NCBI GenBank assembly: GCA_934254755.1
Contig: CAKQMM010000054.1
Span: 1-7,132 of the forward strand
DNA from: an uncultured Clostridia bacterium
GTDB lineage: Bacteria; Bacillota; Clostridia; Christensenellales; Borkfalkiaceae
Length of the DNA: 7,132 nucleotides
Direction: 5' to 3'
In this document: positions 1-5,917 of the stretch, piece by piece
Numbering within the stretch: position 1 is the first letter of the stretch
Layout of the letters: each line of letters begins with the position of its first letter
Made by a program: the position numbers and the translations under genes
The notes under the pieces: generated by a model
The model's database searches: none
What the model was told of the DNA's origin: nothing
Seen by the model: only the letters and a program-made list of their open reading frames with translations

Positions 1-1167
1 TTCATGCAGTACAACAAAAACGAACAGGGCGGTTACGAGCCTTTAAAGCAGAAAAACGTAGACACGGGCATGGGGCTTGAAAGAACGCTTTGCATAATGA
101 CGGGTGCAAAAACCGTTTACGATACCGACCTTTTCAAGGATGCGATTGCCCTTCTCGACGAGCTTACCGGCAAGCACTACCTTGACGACGAGGAAACGAC
201 CAAAGCATACAGAATAGTTCTTGACCATACGAGAACGGCTACGTTCCTCCTTGGCGATACAAAAGGAATCGTTCCGTCCAACACCGATCAGGGCTACGTT
301 TTAAGGCGACTTATCCGCCGTGCGGTCAGGTTCGGCAGAAAGCTCAATCTTCCGGAGGGCGGCCTTAAAAAGCTTGCCACCGTGTTCGTTGAAAAATACA
401 AGGACGTTTACCCCGAACTTAAAGAAAACGAACAGAAAGTTTTATCCGAACTCACTATGGAAGAAGAAAAATTCTCCAAAACGCTCGAGGGCGGTCTTAA
501 AGAGTTCAATAAAGTAATTACGCATATTCAGGGCAACGTGTTCCCCGGCAAAACGGCGTTCAGACTGTTCGATACTTTCGGCTTCCCCATCGAAATGACG
601 GAAGAACTCGCTAAAGAGCGCGGCTTTATTCTTGATAAAGAGGGGTACGAAGAAGCGTATAAAAAACATCAGTCGGAGTCGCACGCAGGCAGCGAGCAGA
701 AGTTTAAAGGCGGCTTAGCCGAACAAAACGAAACGACGGCGCGTTTACACACCGCAACCCACTTATTAAACGCCGCGCTTAAAAGCGTGCTTCACGACGA
801 CGGTATTAACCAGCGCGGGTCGAACATAACGGTCGAAAGGTTAAGGTTTGACTTTAACTTCCCCCGCAAACTCACCGCCGACGAATTAAAAGCGGTCGAA
901 GCTTGGGTGAACGACGCAATTAAAGAAAACGTACCCGTAACTATGGAAGAAACGACGGTCGAAGAAGCCAAAAAGGCGGGCGCGGTCGGCATATTCAGCG
1001 ATAAGTACGGCGAAAAGGTTAAAGTTTACACTATCGGAAAGTACAGTAAAGAAATTTGCGGCGGACCGCACGCTAAAACCACGGGCGAACTTAAATCGTT
1101 CAAAATAATCAAAGAAGAAGCAAGTTCTTCGGGCGTAAGAAGAATCAAAGCCGTTATAGAAGGCTAA
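1..1167 (+). CDS. alaS: Alanyl-tRNA synthetase, compact form, 5' end outside the window
   Basis: Charges tRNA-Ala with alanine in the cytoplasm and hydrolyses mischarged Ser/Gly-tRNA-Ala. The frame is open from base 1. The ATG at 4 is an internal Met within the family's 'FMQ(F/Y)N' segment, so roughly the first 210-230 residues lie upstream. Counting from that Met, class II motif 3 is TGMGLER (21-27), followed by the helical tRNA-recognition region with GYVLRRLIRRAVRFGRKL (97-114). The editing domain has the zinc ligands H249 and H253 (HTATH) and C352 and H356 (CGGPH). The protein stops right after GVRRIKAVIEG, where ordinary AlaRS would continue into the C-Ala domain. Only about 27 residues separate the helical core from HTATH, so the usual beta-barrel is also missing. 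Estimated full length is about 600 residues, against about 870 for the common form. A stand-alone AlaX editing protein is excluded because motif 3 is present. Confidence 0.95.
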   Translation, partial: FMQYNKNEQGGYEPLKQKNVDTGMGLERTLCIMTGAKTVYDTDLFKDAIALLDELTGKHYLDDEETTKAYRIVLDHTRTATFLLGDTKGIVPSNTDQGYVLRRLIRRAVRFGRKLNLPEGGLKKLATVFVEKYKDVYPELKENEQKVLSELTMEEEKFSKTLEGGLKEFNKVITHIQGNVFPGKTAFRLFDTFGFPIEMTEELAKERGFILDKEGYEEAYKKHQSESHAGSEQKFKGGLAEQNETTARLHTATHLLNAALKSVLHDDGINQRGSNITVERLRFDFNFPRKLTADELKAVEAWVNDAIKENVPVTMEETTVEEAKKAGAVGIFSDKYGEKVKVYTIGKYSKEICGGPHAKTTGELKSFKIIKEEASSSGVRRIKAVIEG

Positions 1168-1198
1168 AATCGTTACGATAGGCGGATAAATTCGCAGT

Positions 1199-1204
1199 AA
1201 AGGA
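1199..1204 (+). promoter_or_regulatory. Shine-Dalgarno site of ntpF
   Basis: The sequence AAAGGA lies six bases before the ATG at 1211. It is the only recognisable signal in the 43-base gap after alaS and supports the chosen start. I see no convincing -35/-10 pair and no hairpin with a T-run in this gap. Confidence 0.6.
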
Positions 1205-1210
1205 AATATT

Positions 1211-1531
1211 ATGATAGAACTCGTTATACAAAACGTGCTTGACGCGGAAGCGCAAGCGGCAAAAATTAAATCGACCGCGGAAGAAAACGCTCAGAAAATC
1301 GCGGCGAGGGCGGAAGCGGACGCAATAAGCGCTAAAACCGCCGCCGACGCTGAAGCGAAGGTTTTGCGCGCGCAAATTCTTGGCAGCGCGAACCGCGACG
1401 CAAGCGACAGATATAACGACGGGATAAAAAAGGTAGAAAAAGAACTTTCCGACTATAAAAAGAGCAAGGAAGAGCTTGCCGAAAAGTTAGCGGACGAACT
1501 TGTCGCGGGGGTGCTTGATGGCAGTTGCTAA
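1211..1531 (+). CDS. ntpF: V/A-type ATPase peripheral-stalk subunit (G/H-like, NtpF)
   Basis: A 106-residue, highly charged, Ala/Lys/Glu-rich protein without membrane segments, predicted to be one long helix. It starts with a short head (MIELVIQNVLDAEAQAAKI), then runs of Ala, Glu and Lys with few helix breakers, as expected for the right-handed coiled coil that pairs with subunit E. In the family this heterodimer holds the A3B3 head to the membrane subunit I. Sequence similarity alone is weak for such low-complexity helices. The call rests on size (about 100-110 residues in the family), composition and position as first gene of an ntp-type operon, directly before ntpI. Its last 14 bases overlap the start of ntpI, so the two are probably translationally coupled. 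A general coiled-coil protein is the alternative, but context makes this unlikely. Confidence 0.85.
   Translation: MIELVIQNVLDAEAQAAKIKSTAEENAQKIAARAEADAISAKTAADAEAKVLRAQILGSANRDASDRYNDGIKKVEKELSDYKKSKEELAEKLADELVAGVLDGSC
1507..1513 (+). promoter_or_regulatory. Shine-Dalgarno-like site deciding the ntpI start
   Basis: GGGGGTG can pair with the 16S rRNA 3' end like GGAGGTG, with one G-U wobble. The GGGGG part ends six bases before ATG 1518. It lies inside the ntpF coding region and favours ATG 1518 over the TTG at 1500, which would place this site inside the gene. Confidence 0.5.
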
Positions 1532-3572
1532 AATGTCCAAACTTCGCCTTATAGGGTTAACCGACGAAAAGGACGCGATTTTGAACTCTCTGCAAAAGTC
1601 TTTTGCCGTAGAGATTAAAGAGCCGACTTTAAGCGTTGACCTAAAAAGAGCCGAAGTTGAAAGCGCGGACGAAACGCGGCGCGCCGCGATAGAAAACGCT
1701 CTTACGATAATCGAATCGTTCGCCGAAAAAAGCGACGATAAAGAAGCCTTCAAAGGCTTAGTAAAAGACGGGTTTTGCGTCACGGCGGACGCTTTTGAAA
1801 ACGTTTTATCCAAAGAAAGCGAACTTATCCGCGTCGCAAACGAAATTATCCGCAAAAACGACGAAGTAAACGATTATAAGGCGGAAGAACAAGCGGTTAA
1901 ACAAGAAATTGCCGCGTACGAGCCCTACTTAGGGTTAAAAGACGAATTTTCAAAGTTCAAAGACACCGAAAAAACGGTCGTTAAACTCGGGCTTGTAAGC
2001 GACAAGTCGCTCGACAAGTTAAAAGCGAGCTTTTCCGCGCTCGGCGCAAGCGAACTTATGGTTTTGTCGGTCGGCAAAACCCCCGTTATATGCGCTATAA
2101 GTTATATAAAGGAAGCGGACGCCGCCGCGGCGTTTTTAGCGGAAGCGGGGTTTAACAAGTGCCCGTTTACGGATAGCGTTACGGCAGAACAAAAGACCGA
2201 AAAATTATCGGCTAGGCTTACCGATATCGCAAGGCTCATCGGCGTAAAAGTCGGAGAAATAGCAAAACTATCAAAATATTCTGAAGATTTTAAAATTCTT
2301 CTCGAAAGATACGATTTTGAAAAGGAAAAGCGCGAGGCAGACGGAAAGTTTTTGTCTACCGATAAAACTTTCACCCTCGAAGCTTTCGTTCCCGTATCTA
2401 AACAAAAGGCGGCGCTAAAAGCCGTCGCGGCGGTGACGGACGCTTACGAAGCGGAGTTTATCGACGTTACCGAAAGCGACCTGCCGCCCACTTACTTAGA
2501 AAATAAAAAAGCGGTTCAGAACTTCGAGTTCGTTACCAATATGTATTCCGTGCCGAAATACGGAGCGCTCGACCCGAACGCGGTCATGGGCTTCTTTTTC
2601 AGCTTGTTTATGGGCGCGATTACGGCGGACTTCGGCTACGGGCTATTATTGTTTATCGGCGGAATGTTGTTTGCAAAACGCGTTAAAGGTGACGGCGGCG
2701 TAAAACGGCTTGTAAAAGTGTTGAGTTACGGCGGCTTGTTCGCGCTTCCGTTCGGCATACTGTTCGATAGCTTCTTAGGCATACAGGTGATTCACAGAAT
2801 ATGCGCTTTAAAATTGGGCGCGGATAACGCCTACGCGGCGTTTTACTCTACGCATATCGACGCGATAAATTCCTTCTCGTCGGTGGCGGGGATATCCGTT
2901 CCGACGATGCTCTTATGGAGCATGCTCTTCGGCGCGCTTCACCTTGCGGCAGGCTATATATTAAAAGGGATATCGGAGTTTAAAAACGGCAATTATTTTG
3001 ACGGAATAACGCAAGGTTTTTGCTGGGCGGCGTTCCTTATTTGCGGCTCGGGCTTAGCTCTTACCGCGGTAAGCGTTATGGGGCGCGAAGTTTTAACGGG
3101 CGAGTTTAAAGATAAGCTAACGATAATTTGCTTGATTGCAATGCTCGCGTCGCTCCTACTTGCAGTCGTCTTTTCGGGGCGGCACGCGAAAGGCTTCGGA
3201 AAACTCACCGCCTCTTTCGGCAGCGTGTACGGGCTCATAAACTTAGCGAGCGACATTTTAAGTTACGCGCGTATTTACGGCTTAATGCTGTCGGGCGGGC
3301 AAATCGCGGCGATATTTACCAACACCATCGCGATAGAAATGCTCTTCCCGCACGGGGTCGTCGGAATAATTGCGGGCGTGCTCGTTATAATTGCAGGCAA
3401 CCTTTTCAACCTTGCCATGGGCGTATTAGGCGCGTATATACACGACTCGCGTTTACAGTACGTCGAATTTTTCGGAAAATTTTACGAGGGCGACGGCGAA
3501 CTGTTTAAGCCGCTCGGCTCGAATTTTACGAGAATAACCTATCTTAAAAACGTTTCCAACGAAACGGTTTAA
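1518..3572 (+). CDS. ntpI: V/A-type ATPase subunit I (a-subunit, membrane stator)
   Basis: A 684-residue, two-part protein. Residues 1 to about 345 form a soluble, helix-rich arm that binds the peripheral stalks. The rest is a membrane domain with at least seven hydrophobic spans, near 356-385, 401-421, 461-482, 497-522, 532-552, 565-600 and 614-645. It supplies the half-channels through which ions reach the K ring. Family signatures are ADFGYGLLLF in the first span, LSYARIYGL with the presumed essential Arg (R585) facing the ring carboxylate, and H-D-S-R-L-Q-Y-V-E-F-F-GKFYEG near the C-terminus, with a second conserved Arg (R645). ATG 1518 is chosen because it gives the typical N-terminus MAVAKMSKLRLIGL and has a Shine-Dalgarno-like site. 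A TTG at 1500 would add six atypical residues and the ATG at 1533 would remove five conserved ones. Length is normal (about 650-700). Confidence 0.96.
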   Translation: MAVAKMSKLRLIGLTDEKDAILNSLQKSFAVEIKEPTLSVDLKRAEVESADETRRAAIENALTIIESFAEKSDDKEAFKGLVKDGFCVTADAFENVLSKESELIRVANEIIRKNDEVNDYKAEEQAVKQEIAAYEPYLGLKDEFSKFKDTEKTVVKLGLVSDKSLDKLKASFSALGASELMVLSVGKTPVICAISYIKEADAAAAFLAEAGFNKCPFTDSVTAEQKTEKLSARLTDIARLIGVKVGEIAKLSKYSEDFKILLERYDFEKEKREADGKFLSTDKTFTLEAFVPVSKQKAALKAVAAVTDAYEAEFIDVTESDLPPTYLENKKAVQNFEFVTNMYSVPKYGALDPNAVMGFFFSLFMGAITADFGYGLLLFIGGMLFAKRVKGDGGVKRLVKVLSYGGLFALPFGILFDSFLGIQVIHRICALKLGADNAYAAFYSTHIDAINSFSSVAGISVPTMLLWSMLFGALHLAAGYILKGISEFKNGNYFDGITQGFCWAAFLICGSGLALTAVSVMGREVLTGEFKDKLTIICLIAMLASLLLAVVFSGRHAKGFGKLTASFGSVYGLINLASDILSYARIYGLMLSGGQIAAIFTNTIAIEMLFPHGVVGIIAGVLVIIAGNLFNLAMGVLGAYIHDSRLQYVEFFGKFYEGDGELFKPLGSNFTRITYLKNVSNETV

Positions 3573-3597
3573 ATAAAAAACAATTTCACTTAATTTT

Positions 3598-3603
3598 AAG
3601 GAG
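3598..3603 (+). promoter_or_regulatory. Strong Shine-Dalgarno site of ntpK
   Basis: A perfect AAGGAG sits seven bases before ATG 3611, at the end of an A/T-rich 38-base spacer (3573-3610). Along with the ntpA site it is one of the two best ribosome binding sites in the window, consistent with the high copy number of the K subunit in the rotor ring. Confidence 0.75.
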
Positions 3604-3610
3604 AACAAAA

Positions 3611-4057
3611 ATGAACGGACAATTTATAGCATTTATCGGTATAGCCCTTTGCGTGTTTTTATGCGGCCTCGGCTCGGCAATCGGTCTTTACAAGACGGGC
3701 AGCGCGTCTTCGGCGGTTTTAGCTGAAGACGGCAAAAAGTTCGGTAAAGTAATCGTTATGACCCTTCTTCCCGCAACGCAAGGCTTATACGGCTTCGTTA
3801 TCGGTATTATCGCAAGCGGCAGCGTCACGGCAGATATGGCAACCTCTAAGGGCTGGGCTGTTTTCGGCGCGACCATAGTTATAGCGGTTATGGGTCTTTT
3901 CTCGGCGATATTCCAGGGTAAAGCCGCGGTCGCGGGTATAACGGCGGTCGGCAAAAACGAAAGCATCAGCGGTAAACTTATGTTATTCCCCGCGATGATA
4001 GAGTTCTACGCGATACTTGCTTTCGTTATCTCGATAATTTTACTCAGCGCGATTTAA
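3611..4057 (+). CDS. ntpK: V/A-type ATPase subunit K (proteolipid, rotor ring), probably Na+-binding
   Basis: A 148-residue, very hydrophobic protein with four membrane helices (about 3-27, 45-70, 82-108 and 122-147), that is, two fused c-type hairpins. It forms the rotor ring in the cytoplasmic membrane. Only the second hairpin carries the ion-binding carboxylate, E131 (PAMIEFYAIL). The first has Q57 at the matching place (LPATQGLYGF), so there is one ion site per four helices, as in E. hirae NtpK. Compared with the remembered E. hirae protein, the Na+ ligands L61, T64, Q65, Y68, Q110 and E139 correspond to L53, T56, Q57, Y60, Q102 and E131 here, with a constant offset of eight. This suggests Na+ rather than H+ transport, which is inference. 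It lies between ntpI and ntpE, as in other ntp operons. Confidence 0.96.
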   Translation: MNGQFIAFIGIALCVFLCGLGSAIGLYKTGSASSAVLAEDGKKFGKVIVMTLLPATQGLYGFVIGIIASGSVTADMATSKGWAVFGATIVIAVMGLFSAIFQGKAAVAGITAVGKNESISGKLMLFPAMIEFYAILAFVISIILLSAI

Positions 4058-4060
4058 GGT
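4055..4060 (+). promoter_or_regulatory. Shine-Dalgarno site of ntpE overlapping the ntpK stop codon
   Basis: TAAGGT contains the ntpK stop (TAA, 4055-4057) and an AAGG core ending seven bases before ATG 4067. Ribosomes ending ntpK are therefore positioned over the ntpE initiation site, which suggests coupled translation. Confidence 0.55.
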
Positions 4061-4066
4061 AGCCTT

Positions 4067-4633
4067 ATGACGGGTAACGATAATATCGTCAAGGCGATTT
4101 TAACCGACGCCAACGCTTATGCCGACGCGGTGAGCGTCGAGGCGCATAAAAACGCCGAAAAGTTAAGCGTTGAAGCAAAAGCTTATCGCGACGAAACTGT
4201 TCGCGCGGCGAAAGCGGAAGCGGAAAAAGAGGGCGCGGCAATAGTCAAAAACCGCTTAACCCTTTTAAACCTTGACGTCAACAAACTTAAATTAGGCGCA
4301 AAGCGCGAAGTTTTGGACGGCGTTTACGCGCGTGTGTTAGAAAAACTTAATTCGCTTAAAAAAGCGGACGCGCTTAAAATAATAGACGGGCTTATTTCAA
4401 AAAACGCAAAAGCGGGCGAAACGGTTCTCGTAGCTATCGGTGCGGTAACGGTTAAAGACGTCGAAACGCTTAGCTCGGTTAAAAAGTTAAACCTTAAAGT
4501 CGAAACGGCGGACGGATTTACGGGCGGCGTAAAGCTTAAAGGGGCGGGGTATATAACCGACCTTACTTTCGGCGCGCTTCAGGCGGATATAAGAAGAAAC
4601 ACCGAAGCCGAAATTGCCGAAAAATTGTTTTAG
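4067..4633 (+). CDS. ntpE: V/A-type ATPase subunit E (peripheral stalk)
   Basis: A 188-residue soluble protein, the partner of NtpF in the peripheral stalk. The first 65 or so residues are an Ala/Glu/Lys-rich helix similar in character to NtpF (for example DANAYADAVSVEAHKNAEKL). Next comes a helical segment ending AKREVLDGVYARVLEKL (about 78-94), which fits the family pattern of a conserved Lys/Arg-Glu-hydrophobic stretch. The C-terminal globular domain ends GFTGGVKLKGAGYITDLTF, matching the family's 'GG(F/V)...G...(I/T)D.(T/S)F' motif that packs on the top of subunit B. Length is normal (about 185-200). It starts nine bases after ntpK and ends two bases before ntpC. Confidence 0.94.
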   Translation: MTGNDNIVKAILTDANAYADAVSVEAHKNAEKLSVEAKAYRDETVRAAKAEAEKEGAAIVKNRLTLLNLDVNKLKLGAKREVLDGVYARVLEKLNSLKKADALKIIDGLISKNAKAGETVLVAIGAVTVKDVETLSSVKKLNLKVETADGFTGGVKLKGAGYITDLTFGALQADIRRNTEAEIAEKLF

Positions 4634-4635
4634 AT

Positions 4636-5592
4636 ATGGTTTGTAAAGAATATACGGGCGCGGTTTGCCGTTCCAAAGAAAAATTCCTTATAACCGATAA
4701 AGAGTTCGATAAGCTCGCAGGCGGAAGCTATGCGGACGCTAAAAAATTCGTTATCGAAAGAGGGTTCGGAAAGGGTGCGGAAAACGGCGACGACGAAAAC
4801 TTAATACGCGAAGAAGAAAAAAATCTTTTTTCGTTCATAAAAGAATATTCGCCGAGCGAGGAGTTTTTGCGGCTTAGTCTTATTAAAAACGACTATCACA
4901 ATTTAAACGCGCTTATCCGTAAAATTCTGTTTAACGCGGGCGGCGAAAACACTTTGCTCGAAAGGGGATATTATTCCGTCGAAACGCTCGAAAACCTCGT
5001 AAACGGCAAAAAAGCGGACGTTTCCGTTGAGATGAAGGAAGCCTTTTCGGAAATAAAAAAACTTTTTGACGGCGGAGAGAAAAGCGGCGCGGAAGTTGAC
5101 CGCGTCATCGAAAAATATAAGTATGCGGAAAGTTTAAAACTCGCCAAGAAAAATAAACGGGTGCTTACTTCCGTCAAAAAATATATCGACGGGCTGAACG
5201 TTTCGACCGCTATAAGAAGCGGTAGCGAAAAATTAACCCGAAAGTTTTTTATAGGCGGCGGATATATCCCTTTAAATAAAATAGTCACTTTGACTAGCGA
5301 TAATATAGATAAAGACTTGCTTTCGGGCGAAACGGGCGACCTTATAAAACCCGCGCTTAAAGCTAAAAAAGAGGGGCTCCCCTTAATAGAGTTTGAAAAA
5401 ATGATTGAAAGTTACAATCTTTCGGCGTTTATAAAGGATAAGTACGTTTTAAGCGGTTACGATTTGTTTTACCTTTACTGCCGCTATAAAGAAAACGAAA
5501 TCAAAAACGTGCGCATACTTTTGGTCGGGCTTAAATGCGGCTCGAAAAAGAGCGAAATAATTAAAAGGTTCAGGTTAAATTACGGTGGGTAA
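4636..5592 (+). CDS. ntpC: V/A-type ATPase subunit C (d-type, central stalk to ring socket)
   Basis: A 318-residue, mostly helical, soluble protein. In the family this funnel-shaped subunit sits on the K ring and connects it to the central shaft (D and F). Recognisable parts are an N-terminal EYTGAVCRSKEKFLI segment (5-19, compare the usual 'Y..A..R.KE..LL' start), D-Y-H-N-L-N-A-L-I-R near 86-95, where the family has 'D..NLK.LLR', and a C-terminal NEIKNVRILLVGLKCG... ending RFRLNYGG, where the family has 'E.KNIR.I..GK..G' and a final 'LR..Y'. It is slightly shorter than the usual 330-350 residues. No Shine-Dalgarno sequence is visible before ATG 4636, which lies two bases after the ntpE stop, so translation probably depends on re-initiation. 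The last eight bases overlap ntpG. Confidence 0.93.
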   Translation: MVCKEYTGAVCRSKEKFLITDKEFDKLAGGSYADAKKFVIERGFGKGAENGDDENLIREEEKNLFSFIKEYSPSEEFLRLSLIKNDYHNLNALIRKILFNAGGENTLLERGYYSVETLENLVNGKKADVSVEMKEAFSEIKKLFDGGEKSGAEVDRVIEKYKYAESLKLAKKNKRVLTSVKKYIDGLNVSTAIRSGSEKLTRKFFIGGGYIPLNKIVTLTSDNIDKDLLSGETGDLIKPALKAKKEGLPLIEFEKMIESYNLSAFIKDKYVLSGYDLFYLYCRYKENEIKNVRILLVGLKCGSKKSEIIKRFRLNYGG

Positions 5593-5917
5593 AATCGCGA
5601 TTATCGGTAACGCCGACAGTATTTTGGCGTTTAAAGCGGGCGGGGCGGACGCTTACGGCGTAAAAACCGCCGCCGAAGCCAAAGAAAAATTGAAAGAAAT
5701 AGCCGCTAAATACGCGGTCATATTTATAACCGACGATTTAACCGCCGAAATGGACGGATATTTAAAAAGGTTTTCGGAAACGGCGTACCCGATAGTTTTG
5801 CCCGTCCCCGGCAAAAACGGTTCGAGCGGTTACAGCGCGCAAAAACTCAAAGAGCGGTCGGAAAGGGCGCTCGGTATAGACATATTGTTTGAAAAAAGCG
5901 GAAAAGAGGAAAAGTAA
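5585..5917 (+). CDS. ntpG: V/A-type ATPase subunit F (central stalk; NtpG in E. hirae naming)
   Basis: A 110-residue soluble protein with a small Rossmann-like fold. The N-terminus KIAIIGNADSILAFKAGGAD and the later YAVIFITDDL (43-52), followed by P-I-V-L-P-V-P-G-K-N-G-S-S-G, are classic for V/A-type subunit F, which binds subunit D in the rotating shaft and tunes ATP hydrolysis. The C-terminus SERALGIDIL is also typical, followed by a short charged tail. The start is GTG 5585. It overlaps the ntpC stop by eight bases and has only a weak AGG (5572-5574) ten bases upstream, so low or coupled expression is likely. No upstream ATG in this frame gives a better N-terminus. The stop codon abuts the ATG of ntpA directly. 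Confidence 0.94.
   Translation: MGKIAIIGNADSILAFKAGGADAYGVKTAAEAKEKLKEIAAKYAVIFITDDLTAEMDGYLKRFSETAYPIVLPVPGKNGSSGYSAQKLKERSERALGIDILFEKSGKEEK
5906..5910 (+). promoter_or_regulatory. Shine-Dalgarno site of ntpA
   Basis: GAGGA lies seven bases before ATG 5918, inside the last codons of ntpG. It confirms the ntpA start, which immediately follows the ntpG TAA without any spacer. Confidence 0.7.

Noticed and set aside
1172..1180. Inverted repeat TCGTTACGA after alaS as a terminator
   Set aside because: Four-base arms with a one-base centre cannot form a stable hairpin, and no T-run follows.
1500..1517. TTG at 1500 as start of subunit I
   Set aside because: It adds six residues atypical of the family, and the Shine-Dalgarno-like GGGGGTG at 1507-1513 would then lie inside the gene. 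ATG 1518 gives the usual N-terminus.
1487..1855. 122-codon minus-strand frame opposite ntpF/ntpI
   Set aside because: Ser/Ala/Phe-rich complement of coding sequence with no recognisable domain. The + strand genes explain the region.
3128..3508. 126-codon + strand frame inside ntpI
   Set aside because: It overlaps the conserved membrane domain of subunit I in another frame. Its Arg-rich, low-complexity product looks like a frame shadow.
3573..3597. A/T-rich gap before ntpK as an internal promoter or terminator
   Set aside because: No -35/-10 pair with proper spacing and no hairpin are visible in it. It is best read as a short spacer leading to the strong ribosome binding site.
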